A stretch of 64,000 bases of DNA from Archangium primigenium. GTDB lineage: Bacteria; Myxococcota; Myxococcia; Myxococcales; Myxococcaceae. A program made the position numbers and the translations under genes. Of this stretch, positions 37,171 through 45,548 are shown in pieces; within the stretch, counting starts at the first letter, position 1; each line of letters opens with the position of its first letter. Under the pieces are notes generated by a model. The model was not told the DNA's origin. It saw only the letters and a program-made list of their open reading frames with translations, and did not search any database. The stretch is taken from contig NZ_JADWYI010000001.1 in assembly GCF_016904885.1 (NCBI RefSeq), forward strand, positions 496,001-560,000, written 5' to 3'.

Positions 37171-38745
37171 ATGCGACCCGCATCTGAAATTGGCGCTCCT
37201 TCCCATGAGCCCCCTTCCACGCAGGATGCGGCGGTGGCGGAGTCCACCCCGAACCTGCTGGCCTCCGCCGCCGCGCCGCTCATCCAGCAGGCCGCGGTCA
37301 CCGGCGCCGAGGAGGCCCGGCCGCTCGTGGCCGTGCCGGGCCGGGCTGTCCAGGCCGAGCCCTCGCGCTTCGCGCCGGGCTTCGCCGCCAAGCTGAACCT
37401 GGTGGTGGACGTCGTGCTGGTGGTGGCCGCGCTGCTCATCGCCACGACCCTCATGGGCCACGACCTGCACCTGGAGCGCACCGACGTATGGGTGCTCCTG
37501 GTCGTGGGCGTGGTCTCCTGGCTCGTGGTGGGCACGGCGCTCTGCCTCTACGACGTGCACTTCGCCGATCGCGAGCGCCTGGATGACCTGGCGCTCATCT
37601 CCATCCAGGTGATGGTCGTCACGGTGGTGCTCTTCGTCACCCGCCTGGTGATGGGCACCGAGTCGTGGATCGTCGCGCTGAGCCTGTTTCCGCCGCTGCT
37701 CTGGCCGTCGGTGGCGCTCCTGCGGCTGTATGTCTTCCGGCGCCTGTCGGTGCAGGAGCAGCCGCTCGACGAGGTGCTCATCCTGGGCGTGGGCCCCATG
37801 GGCCGGCTCACGGGCGAGGACCTCAACAGCAAGCACCGCCGCAAGGTGACGGGCTACCTGAGCTTCGGCACCGAGACGGCCCCGGCGGAGATGCCCGCGC
37901 CCGTGCTCGGCCTGGCCAAGGATCTGGAGCAGGTGCTCAGCACGGTGCCGGTGGACGAGGTGTACATCGCCGGCAACCTCACCAAGCAGGCCACGGAGAT
38001 GCAGGCGGCGGTGAAGCTGTGCGAGAAGTTCGGCATCCCCTTCGCGCTGCCCGCCTACCACATGCGCTTCGATCGGGCGCGGCCGGTGGACGACCACGCC
38101 ATCTCGGATGGCTACCTGCACTTCGTCACGCACGCGTTCCTGCCGCACCAGATGGCGCTCAAGCGGCTGTTCGACATCGTGAGCTCCGCGGCGGCGCTCA
38201 CGGCGCTCTCGCCGCTCCTGCTCGGCGTGGCGCTGGCGGTGAAGTTCACCAGCCGCGGCCCCATCTTCTTCAAGCAGGAGCGCGTGGGGCTGCACGGCAA
38301 GACCTTCGGCATGCTCAAGTTCCGCTCCATGGTGGTCAACGCCGAGGAGCTCAAGGCCAAGCTGGAGGCGCTCAACGAGCAGTCGGGCCCCGTGTTCAAG
38401 ATGAAGAACGACCCGCGCATCACCCGCGTGGGCCGCTTCATCCGCAAGTACTCCATCGACGAGCTGCCCCAGCTCATCAACGTGCTGCGCGGCGAGATGA
38501 GCGTGGTCGGCCCCCGGCCGCCCATCCCCAAGGAGGTGGCCAAGTACTCCGCCTGGCAGCGCCGCCGCCTGTCCGTGCGCCCGGGCCTCACCTGCATCTG
38601 GCAGGTGTCGGGCCGCAATCAGATCTCGTTCGAACAGTGGATGTACCTGGACATGCAGTACATCGACCACTGGAGCCTCAAGAACGACATCAACCTCATC
38701 CTCAAGACGGTGCCCGTGGTCATCACCGGCAGCGGCGCGAGCTAG
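37171..38745 (+). CDS. epsZ: Polyisoprenyl-phosphate hexose-1-phosphate transferase EpsZ
   Basis: 524 residues. A disordered N-terminus is followed by four membrane helices (about 70-190), a Rossmann-like domain (about 200-320; VLILGVGPMGRL), a further re-entrant helix (about 335-355) and the WbaP/EpsZ-type catalytic domain: KRLFDIVSSA, GPIFFKQERVGLHGK, MLKFRSM, IRKYSIDELPQL, VVGPRPP and RPGLTCIWQVSGRN. It transfers a sugar phosphate from a UDP-sugar to undecaprenyl phosphate, the first step of EPS repeat-unit synthesis in the inner membrane. Identification as EpsZ rests on the downstream gene order matching the M. xanthus eps locus. Confidence 0.88.
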   Translation: MRPASEIGAPSHEPPSTQDAAVAESTPNLLASAAAPLIQQAAVTGAEEARPLVAVPGRAVQAEPSRFAPGFAAKLNLVVDVVLVVAALLIATTLMGHDLHLERTDVWVLLVVGVVSWLVVGTALCLYDVHFADRERLDDLALISIQVMVVTVVLFVTRLVMGTESWIVALSLFPPLLWPSVALLRLYVFRRLSVQEQPLDEVLILGVGPMGRLTGEDLNSKHRRKVTGYLSFGTETAPAEMPAPVLGLAKDLEQVLSTVPVDEVYIAGNLTKQATEMQAAVKLCEKFGIPFALPAYHMRFDRARPVDDHAISDGYLHFVTHAFLPHQMALKRLFDIVSSAAALTALSPLLLGVALAVKFTSRGPIFFKQERVGLHGKTFGMLKFRSMVVNAEELKAKLEALNEQSGPVFKMKNDPRITRVGRFIRKYSIDELPQLINVLRGEMSVVGPRPPIPKEVAKYSAWQRRRLSVRPGLTCIWQVSGRNQISFEQWMYLDMQYIDHWSLKNDINLILKTVPVVITGSGAS

Positions 38746-38779
38746 CTTCCCCGCGCCCGGCCGTACCGCCTGTCCCGCC

Positions 38780-39832
38780 TCAGGCCGACTTGCGCAGGCC
38801 GCCGTCCTCGGTGGCCGCGCTCGGGGAGGCGGGCAGGTGCTCCAGCTCCAGATCGATGTGCCGGGCCTCGGGGATGGCGGCGCGCACGTCCGCCTCGATG
38901 GCGTCGATCTCCTCGCTGAGCAACCGGATGAGGCTCTGCGCGGGGGGCAGGAGCGCCCGCTCGCGGCCCTCGCCCACGGGCAGCTCCCCCACCCCGCGCA
39001 GCGCCTGGGACAGCCAGCCCGCCACGAAGGCCTCGCTGAAGCGCACCTCGGCCTTGAAGAGGAACACCTCGGGGGTGAGCTGGCGCGTCTTCACGTCGTG
39101 GATGTCCGCGATGCTCGGCCGGGCCCGGACGATGGACTGGAAGCGCGCCTCCACGTCGTCGGGCACCGCGCGGCCAAGCAGGTGGGTGCGGTTCTCCAGC
39201 ACCAGGTACACGGCGATGAAGCCCAGCAGCACGCCCACCACCACGGAGGCGAGCGCGTCGAACACGGGGTTGCCCGTCACGTGGGCGAGCACGATGCCGC
39301 CCGTGGCGAGCCCGAGCCCCAGCACCGCCGCCCCGTCCTCCAGGAGGATGGCCACGGTGGCGGGGTCCGCCTTCTCGCGCACGTAGCGCCAGAAGCCCAG
39401 GGCGCGCGCCGGCGCCCACACGCCCTTCACCGCGAGCGCCAGCACCCCGCCCTCCACGAGGAAGGAGAAGCCCAGGACGCCGAAGGTGCTCGCCCCCACC
39501 TGCACCGGGTGCGGGTGCAGCAGCGAGGACACGCCGTGGTACACGGTGACGCCACAGCCGATGAAGAAGATGCCGGCGGCCGAGAGGATGCCGAAGACGA
39601 AGCGCTCGCCCCCGTAGCCGTAGTGGAAGTCCTCGTCGCGCTCGCGGCTGGCGCGCCGCAGGCCCAGGAAGAGCAGCACCTGGTTGCCCGTGTCGGCCAG
39701 CGAGTGGATGGCCTCGGAGAGCATGGCGCCCGAGCCGGACAGGGCGAAGGCGATGAACTTGGCCAGGGTGACCAGGGCGTTGCCCGACAGGGCGAGAAGA
39801 ACCGTTTTGATGGAAGAAGCGGGAGCGGACAT
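38780..39832 (-). CDS. Cation diffusion facilitator transporter (ZnT9-like)
   Basis: 350 residues from the ATG at 39832. Six membrane helices; helix 2 holds the metal motif HSLAD (EAIHSLADTGNQ), and the loop FHYGYGGERFVFG before helix 3 is typical of this CDF branch. Helix 5 has LLEDGAAVLGL in place of the usual HxxxD, a feature of ZnT9/SLC30A9-type members. A cytoplasmic regulatory domain follows (VKTRQLTPEVFLFKAEV) with a long C-terminal helix. It likely exports Zn or a related divalent cation. It is inserted on the opposite strand between epsZ and wzx, where M. xanthus has the two adjacent. Confidence 0.85.
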   Translation of the reverse strand: MSAPASSIKTVLLALSGNALVTLAKFIAFALSGSGAMLSEAIHSLADTGNQVLLFLGLRRASRERDEDFHYGYGGERFVFGILSAAGIFFIGCGVTVYHGVSSLLHPHPVQVGASTFGVLGFSFLVEGGVLALAVKGVWAPARALGFWRYVREKADPATVAILLEDGAAVLGLGLATGGIVLAHVTGNPVFDALASVVVGVLLGFIAVYLVLENRTHLLGRAVPDDVEARFQSIVRARPSIADIHDVKTRQLTPEVFLFKAEVRFSEAFVAGWLSQALRGVGELPVGEGRERALLPPAQSLIRLLSEEIDAIEADVRAAIPEARHIDLELEHLPASPSAATEDGGLRKSA

Positions 39833-39998
39833 GAACAGGGGAAAAGACGCGAGAAGGGCGAGGAAGGCGCTCACGCTAGCATGACGACGGGAGGGGGGCC
39901 GCCCCCCGGCCCTACAGGCCTGTAGGCGTTTGTTTGACGGGGGAGCACCGCTGGCGTTGACTGCGCGGGCCCTTCGTTTCGAGGTCATCGCCATCGAC

Positions 39999-41567
39999 AT
40001 GCCTCCCCCGAGCGCGGCCCCGGCCGAGCCCGCCCCTCCCGCCGCGGATGCCCACACGTCCCTGCGCAACGCCCTCAAGCTGGGCGGCTCGCTGCTGGTG
40101 ACGTACGGCATCGCGCTGGTCATGCGCATGGTGCTGCCGCGCTACCTCGGCCCCGAGGGCTTTGGCCGCTACAACTGGGCGGATGGCTTCTCCGGCGCCT
40201 TCTTCGTGCTCAGCGCGTTGGGCCTGGACGTCTACATCCGCAAGGAAGTGTCCGTCCGCCGCGAGCACGCGAGCGAGTTCTTCGGTGGCACGCTGCTGCT
40301 CCAGCTCGCGCTGGCGCTGGTGCTCACCGGCGGCATGCTGTGGGTGATGCGCGCGGGGGGCGAGCCGCCCGAGGTGCAGCGGCTGGCGCTGCTCATGGGC
40401 GCCTACCAGTTCTTCTTCCGGCTCAACGCCATCCTCGCCGCGGTGCTGCACGCGCGCGAGCAGGTGGACGGGCTGTCCGTGGCCCACGTGGTCATGAAGT
40501 GCATCTGGGGCGGGGGCCTGGTGCTGGTGCTCCTGCTCAAGCTGCCCCTGCCGTGGCTCGCCGCGCCCTTCATCGGCGCGGAGGTCGTCAAGGTGGCCTT
40601 CCTGCTGCACCTCACGCGCGCGCACGCCGGGCTGAAATTCCGGGTGGACGTGCGCGCCACGGCCACGGCGCTCCTGGCCGCCCTGCCCTTCTTCATCAAC
40701 GAGGCGGCGCTGGCCACCAACGGCCGCGTGGACGTGAGCATCCTGGGCCTCGTGGCCAACAAGACGGAGGTCGGCTACTACGGCGCCGTGTGGGGCATCG
40801 CCGGCATGACGATGCTGCTCTCGCCCATCCTCGGTTGGGTGCTGCTGCCGATGATGTCGCGCGCCGCGTCGAGCTCGCCCGAGGAGTTCACCCGCATCCT
40901 GCGCCGGGGCCTCGAGGGCGTCATCACCGTGTCCGTCCCGGTGACGCTCGCGCTGGCGCTGGGCGCCGAGACGTGGGTGCGGTTGATGATCGGCGAGGCC
41001 TACCTGCCCGCCGCCTCCGTGCTGCGGCTGCTCGCGCCCATCTTCGTGCTCACCTACGTGGCCACCGTGTGCGGCAGCTGGCTCATGGCCGCCAGCCGCA
41101 CCTGGACGGTGACGCGCACGTCGCTGCTCGCCGCCGGGCTCAACCCCGCGCTCAACCTGCTGCTCATCCCGCCCATGCTCGCGCGCCTGGGCCCCACCGG
41201 AGGCGCGAGCGCCACCGCCCTGTCGCTCGCCATCTGCGAGGTCATCGTCACCCTCATCCTCCTGTCCGCCATCGGGGAGCGGGCCCACGACGCCCGGAGC
41301 CTCGCCGTGCTGGCCAAGACGACGGCGGTGTGCGCCGTGGTCACCGCCGTGCACCTCGGGCTCGGGGCGATGGGCCTGGACGCGCGGGACCTCGTGCGAG
41401 GGCTCGCGCGGCTGGTGGTGGACGGGGCCGTCTATCTCACGCTCATCCTGGCCACCGGGGCGGTGCGCCGGGACGAGGTGCTCGCGCTGGTGCGCCGGGT
41501 GAAGGATCGCCGCCGGCCCGCCGCCAGCGCCCCATCGCCGTTTCCCGAGGAGGAGCGCGCCGCATGA
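39999..41567 (+). CDS. wzx: Wzx-type polysaccharide flippase
   Basis: 522 residues from the ATG at 39999. It has about 12-14 membrane helices with the polysaccharide-biosynthesis (PST/MATE-like) pattern: an N-terminal LGGSLLVTYGIALVMRMVLPRYLGPEGFGRYNW block and a central FINEAALATNGRVDVSILGLVANKTEVGYYGAV segment. It flips undecaprenyl-PP-linked EPS units to the periplasmic side for Wzy. Its TGA overlaps the epsY start (ATGA). The cytosolic C-terminal tail is short and basic. Confidence 0.88.
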   Translation: MPPPSAAPAEPAPPAADAHTSLRNALKLGGSLLVTYGIALVMRMVLPRYLGPEGFGRYNWADGFSGAFFVLSALGLDVYIRKEVSVRREHASEFFGGTLLLQLALALVLTGGMLWVMRAGGEPPEVQRLALLMGAYQFFFRLNAILAAVLHAREQVDGLSVAHVVMKCIWGGGLVLVLLLKLPLPWLAAPFIGAEVVKVAFLLHLTRAHAGLKFRVDVRATATALLAALPFFINEAALATNGRVDVSILGLVANKTEVGYYGAVWGIAGMTMLLSPILGWVLLPMMSRAASSSPEEFTRILRRGLEGVITVSVPVTLALALGAETWVRLMIGEAYLPAASVLRLLAPIFVLTYVATVCGSWLMAASRTWTVTRTSLLAAGLNPALNLLLIPPMLARLGPTGGASATALSLAICEVIVTLILLSAIGERAHDARSLAVLAKTTAVCAVVTAVHLGLGAMGLDARDLVRGLARLVVDGAVYLTLILATGAVRRDEVLALVRRVKDRRRPAASAPSPFPEEERAA

Positions 41568-42175
41568 AGTCCCCCGCCTTGTTGTGGATCCTCCTGACCG
41601 GGCTGGTGCTCGGGTCCGCGTGCTACCGGCCCGGCCGCTTCGTCTGGGTGGACGACTACCGCGAGCCCCAGGCGCAGCAGGACGACAACTACCTCATCCG
41701 CCGCGGGGACATCATCACCGTGAACGTGTGGAACCAGGGGCAGCTGTCCTCGCCGCGCCTGCGCGTGCGCGATGATGGCCGCATCAGCCTGCCCCTGCTC
41801 AACGACGTGGACGCCGCGGGCCAGACGCCCGCCGCGCTCGCCCGCGCCGTGGAGCAGCGGCTCAAGGACCTGGTGGCCAACCCCGTGGTCACCGTGGTGG
41901 TGGACGAGGCCCAGCCGGTGAAGGTGTCGGTGCTGGGCGAGGTGCGCAACCCCGGCAACAAGCAGCTCGTGCCGGGCGCGGGGCTCCTGCAGGCGGTGTC
42001 CGAGGCGGGCGGCTTCACGGACTACGCGCGCGACGACGGCCTCTTCGTGCTGCGCCGCGAGCCGGGCTACCAGGCCCCCGTGCGCATCCGCTTCAACTGG
42101 GAGCTCCTCAGCCGCAACGAGGGCAACGCGGCCACCTTCCGCCTCCGCACCGGGGACGTGGTGGTGGTGGAATAG
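41564..42175 (+). CDS. epsY: Short OPX polysaccharide export protein EpsY
   Basis: 203 residues with a probable lipoprotein signal (LTGLVLGSAC, Cys20). A Poly_export domain (about 40-115; YLIRRGDIITVNVWNQ, DDGRISLPLLNDVDAAGQTP) and one SLBB-like domain (about 118-195; VKVSVLGEVRNPG) follow, then it stops. The additional domains and the C-terminal amphipathic helix of E. coli Wza, which forms the outer-membrane pore, are absent. This fits the composite systems in which a short periplasmic OPX works with a beta-barrel such as EpsX, encoded 4 bases downstream. Translation is coupled to wzx. Confidence 0.88.
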   Translation: MKSPALLWILLTGLVLGSACYRPGRFVWVDDYREPQAQQDDNYLIRRGDIITVNVWNQGQLSSPRLRVRDDGRISLPLLNDVDAAGQTPAALARAVEQRLKDLVANPVVTVVVDEAQPVKVSVLGEVRNPGNKQLVPGAGLLQAVSEAGGFTDYARDDGLFVLRREPGYQAPVRIRFNWELLSRNEGNAATFRLRTGDVVVVE

Positions 42176-42179
42176 CCGC

Positions 42180-43400
42180 ATGGCGCTGCCCGCCCTCGCG
42201 CTCGGCGCGCTGCTCGTCACCGCGTCCGCGCCGGCCGTGAAGTACAAGGCCTCGGCGCGGATCGAGTCGGTCGTGCGCACGCCCCTCGTCACCGAGACGG
42301 CCGCCACCCGGGTGGTCTCCGACGTGATGATCGCGCCCCGGCTGGACAGCGTCCTCTACACGAGCCGCATGGAGCTCAAGTTCGTGTACGAGCCGCAGTT
42401 CTGGATGCGCCAGGTGGCGCTGCAGCAGACCTTCGAGTCGCTCCAGTCCGTCTTCACGCAGCTGGAGTACTCGCTGCGCCGCGACTTCAAGCTCCTGGCG
42501 GTGCACACCACCACCTTCGGCAGCTTCCCGCTCAACGACTTCGGGGGCGCGGCCCGCACGGCCCTGCCCGTCAGCCCGCCCAAGGACGGCTCCGGCAGCA
42601 GCGCCTACATCTACACGGAGACGGCGCTGGGCTTCGTGGGCTCGTTCGGCATCAAGCGGCTCAACGTGGCGGGCACGCTCGGCTGGGTGGTCAACGGCCT
42701 CTTGGACCCGCCGGTCCGGCCGACGCGCCGGGGCAATGCCTCCTACCCCCAGCAGCGCTACCCGGAACTGCGCATGCAGTCGTTCTACGGCGCCACGCGC
42801 CGGGACTACTTCACGCTCTACCTCTACGGCCGGGACGTGAGTTTTTCCACGGGCAACCGCGACGCGATGATCCAGTTCGCCCCGGGCCTCCAGCACCAGT
42901 TCAACAACCTGGTGGACCTGAGCGTGGACCCCGGCGTGGCCCTGGGGCGCATCTACCCCCGGCGGCCGGATCAACCCATCCGGACCTTCCGCATGCCCAC
43001 CCTGGACGTGGCGCTCAACACCCCGGTGCCCGTGGGCCTGCACTGGCCGGTGAAGGCCAAGGTGCGGCTGCGCTACCTGCCCTACATCGATCCGCTCACC
43101 ACCCAGCTTATTCCCCGCGCCGAGACGGGCGTGGAGTTCAAGTGGGAAGGCCGGCGGGAGGCCAAGGTACTGGGCAAGGCCTTCTACTCCCACGCGATCA
43201 CCTCGGGGCCGCACCGCTACGACAACGACGTGCGCCTGGAGGCGGAGAGCTTCCTGCCGCTGCCGCACACCCGCCTCCTCGTCCTGCAGACGAAGGGACA
43301 GTTCAGGTGGACACACCACGTCGTCCTGCCGCCGCAGGCAACCGTTCAATGGGCGCTGAGCGTTGGATTGGTCGTCCGATACGACCGTGGTAGGCTTTGA
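42180..43400 (+). CDS. epsX: Outer-membrane beta-barrel EpsX
   Basis: 406 residues. A signal peptide of about 18 residues is followed by an all-beta pattern of some 16-18 amphipathic strands (VVSDVMIAPRLDSVLYTSRMELKF split over two strands, TLYLYGRDVSFSTG, VKAKVRLRYLPY, AKVLGKAFYSHAIT, TVQWALSVGLVVRY), with aromatic residues at strand ends. In M. xanthus the partner of the short OPX EpsY is such a barrel. Together they would carry EPS over the outer membrane. The identification depends on position next to epsY and on the strand pattern. Confidence 0.75.
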   Translation: MALPALALGALLVTASAPAVKYKASARIESVVRTPLVTETAATRVVSDVMIAPRLDSVLYTSRMELKFVYEPQFWMRQVALQQTFESLQSVFTQLEYSLRRDFKLLAVHTTTFGSFPLNDFGGAARTALPVSPPKDGSGSSAYIYTETALGFVGSFGIKRLNVAGTLGWVVNGLLDPPVRPTRRGNASYPQQRYPELRMQSFYGATRRDYFTLYLYGRDVSFSTGNRDAMIQFAPGLQHQFNNLVDLSVDPGVALGRIYPRRPDQPIRTFRMPTLDVALNTPVPVGLHWPVKAKVRLRYLPYIDPLTTQLIPRAETGVEFKWEGRREAKVLGKAFYSHAITSGPHRYDNDVRLEAESFLPLPHTRLLVLQTKGQFRWTHHVVLPPQATVQWALSVGLVVRYDRGRL

Positions 43401-43412
43401 GGTCTTCCCGTC

Positions 43413-43586
43413 ATGAAGAAGTTCCTCCTCATGTCCGTCGTCTACGCGCTGCTGGTGCTGCCCAGTCTGGCGGCGCGTGAACAAAACGCGGTGCGGGGCG
43501 TAAAACGCGCCGTGGCGATGTTCGTGGCGTACAACTTTTTCTACATCTTCGTCGTCCTGGTCGTCTGGACGTCGATGGCGGACTGA
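43413..43586 (+). CDS. Small two-helix membrane protein in the EPS operon
   Basis: 57 residues, too short for routine ORF lists. MKKFLLMSVVYALLVLPSLA forms the first apolar helix, a short basic loop (AREQNAVRGVKR) follows, and AVAMFVAYNFFYIFVVLVVW forms the second. It fills the only space between epsX and epsW, 12 bases after the barrel stop, with the same strand and codon use, and M. xanthus has an unnamed small gene at the same place. The function is unknown; a helper or regulator of the export complex is possible. Confidence 0.65.
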   Translation: MKKFLLMSVVYALLVLPSLAAREQNAVRGVKRAVAMFVAYNFFYIFVVLVVWTSMAD

Positions 43587-43602
43587 GAACCTGAGAGATT
43601 CT

Positions 43603-44010
43603 ATGGCGCAGCAGCAAGGAAGCGTCCTCGTGGTGGAGGACCTGGAACTGTCCCGGAAGCTGCTCACCGGCCAGCTCCAGTCCCTGGGCTTCACGCACAT
43701 CGTGGAGGCAACCAGCGGGGCCGCGGCCCTGGAGTGCCTGGCCGAGCTGCGGCCGGTGCCGGTGTTGGTGTGTCTGGATCTCACCCTGCCCGACATCTCC
43801 GGCTACGATGTGTGCGAGATGATCCGCGCCACGCCGGTGCTGCAGGGCATTCCGGTGCTGATGGTCTCCGCGCGCACCCAGACCATGGACCGCGCCCAGG
43901 CGGAGGAGGTGGGCGCGAGCGGCTACCTCATGAAGCCCTTCACCGAGGAGGAGCTGCGCCACCAGTTGGAGCGGGTGCTCACGTACCACCCGTGGAAGAA
44001 GGAGGCGTAA
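43603..44010 (+). CDS. epsW: Single-domain response regulator EpsW
   Basis: 135 residues: one receiver domain with the acidic pocket (VVEDLELSRKL), phospho-acceptor Asp in VCLDLTLPDISGYD, Ser in MVSAR and Lys in GYLMKPFTEEEL. There is no output domain, so it acts by protein contact. It lies between the export genes and epsV, as EpsW does in M. xanthus, and may link a kinase to EPS assembly. The cognate kinase is not adjacent. Confidence 0.88.
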   Translation: MAQQQGSVLVVEDLELSRKLLTGQLQSLGFTHIVEATSGAAALECLAELRPVPVLVCLDLTLPDISGYDVCEMIRATPVLQGIPVLMVSARTQTMDRAQAEEVGASGYLMKPFTEEELRHQLERVLTYHPWKKEA

Positions 44011-44017
44011 GGTCCCC

Positions 44018-45520
44018 ATGCCCGCCCCTCACGACGACGCCCCGGAAGCCGAGCGCACCCAATCCCAGATCTTCGACTGGGAGGCGATGCGCGACTACTT
44101 CGGCTACGTGAAGAACGCCATCCTGCGCCACAAGCTGCTCGCCCTGGGCACCTTCGTGCTGACGGCGGCGCTCGGCCTGACGCTCGCCAAGTTCCTGCCG
44201 CGCACGTTCTACGCGGAGGCCACGCTCTTGCCCAAGCGCGCCTCCACCATCGCCGCGCTCGTCAACCCGGACCGCATCCCGGCCCTGGACGCGGATCCGC
44301 CCAACCCCCTGCGTCCGCCGGGGGAGATCGACTCGGTGACGCGCTCGGCCGCCCAGCTGGTGATGCGGCGCGAGAACCTGGTGTCGCTCATCAAGCGGGT
44401 GAACCTGCTGGACCGCTGGGACTCCACGCGCGCCCCGCTCCTGCGCTTCAAGGATCAGGTGATGCAGACGGTGTCCGGGCGCCCGAGCGAGGACATCAAG
44501 CTGGACGCCATGGTGGGCATGCTGGAGAAGGCGCTCACGGTGAACACCGAGGATGGCCGGGTGGCCATCTCCGTCATGTGGCCCGAGCCCCAGCTGGCCT
44601 ACGAGCTCGTGGAGGCCGCGCAGCAGGGCTTCCTCGAGGCGCGCCAGCGCGAGGACCTGTCGAGCATCGCGGACGCCCGGCAGATCCTCGAGGAGCACGA
44701 GAAGACGGCGCTGGAGGCCTACACCCAGGCGTTCACGAGCTTCGAGAAGATCTTCGCGGCCATCATGATCGAGCGGCGGCGCGCGGTGGGAGACCCGCGC
44801 GTGGGCGGCTTCAACACGAACCAGCAGATGGCGGAGATGCGCTTTCTCATCCGCGCCAAGCGCCGCGCCATCGACGACTCGGAGAACCTGTACAACCGGC
44901 GCCTGGAGGGCCTGCGCGCGGAGATGGTGGCCCAGCGAAAGCTCGTGGGCGAGAACCACCCGAACCTCGTGTCCCTGGAGCAGCAGGTGGCGGCGCTGCA
45001 GGCCGAGGGCTCGCTCAACACGAGCACGCTCAGGTCCGAGGAGAAGCAGATGACGCGCGACTACGAGCGCATCGGCGGCGGCTCGGTGCCCTTCCCGGAC
45101 GAGCCGGTGCCGGATCCGTACGGCCTGGAGCGCGTGCTCATGGGCATCCTGCCCGCGGTGTCGGAGAATCCCAAGGCGGCCACGGCGCTGGACGAGGTGC
45201 GCATCCGCAGCGCCAACCTGCAGCAGCTGCGCCGGCGCATCCAGACGGCCCAGTACGAGACGGACATCGTCAAGGCGACGTTCAAGTACCGCTACACGGT
45301 GCTCACCCCGGCGGAGTTCCCCCGGGCCCCCATGAAGCCCAACGCCAAGGTGATCGCCATCGGCGGCATCCTCGCGGGGCTGCTGCTGGGTGTGTTCGCG
45401 GCCATCGCGCGCGACGTGCTCAGTGGCCGGCTGTTGCAGTCCTGGCAGGTCAAGCGGGGGTTGGGACTGCCCGTGCTGGCCGAGATGGAAACACTGCCCC
45501 TGGAGCATCAGTCCCGCTAG
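44018..45520 (+). CDS. epsV: Chain-length determinant (PCP) protein EpsV without kinase domain
   Basis: 500 residues. An inner-membrane helix (about 38-57) is followed by a Wzz domain, a long coiled periplasmic arm (about 200-340, QILEEHEKTALEAYTQAF and later EEKQMTRDYER) and a second helix (about 447-467; AIGGILAGLLLGVFAAIA) preceded by the PCP proline motif (PRAPMKPNAK). The protein ends about 35 residues later, lacking the tyrosine-autokinase domain that Wzc proteins carry. It would form the periplasmic bridge between the Wzy step and EpsY and set chain length. A kinase-like partner may be the P-loop-lost protein at 48323. Confidence 0.88.
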   Translation: MPAPHDDAPEAERTQSQIFDWEAMRDYFGYVKNAILRHKLLALGTFVLTAALGLTLAKFLPRTFYAEATLLPKRASTIAALVNPDRIPALDADPPNPLRPPGEIDSVTRSAAQLVMRRENLVSLIKRVNLLDRWDSTRAPLLRFKDQVMQTVSGRPSEDIKLDAMVGMLEKALTVNTEDGRVAISVMWPEPQLAYELVEAAQQGFLEARQREDLSSIADARQILEEHEKTALEAYTQAFTSFEKIFAAIMIERRRAVGDPRVGGFNTNQQMAEMRFLIRAKRRAIDDSENLYNRRLEGLRAEMVAQRKLVGENHPNLVSLEQQVAALQAEGSLNTSTLRSEEKQMTRDYERIGGGSVPFPDEPVPDPYGLERVLMGILPAVSENPKAATALDEVRIRSANLQQLRRRIQTAQYETDIVKATFKYRYTVLTPAEFPRAPMKPNAKVIAIGGILAGLLLGVFAAIARDVLSGRLLQSWQVKRGLGLPVLAEMETLPLEHQSR

Positions 45521-45548
45521 CTGTCCCGACCGGAGTCTTCCCCCCGTG

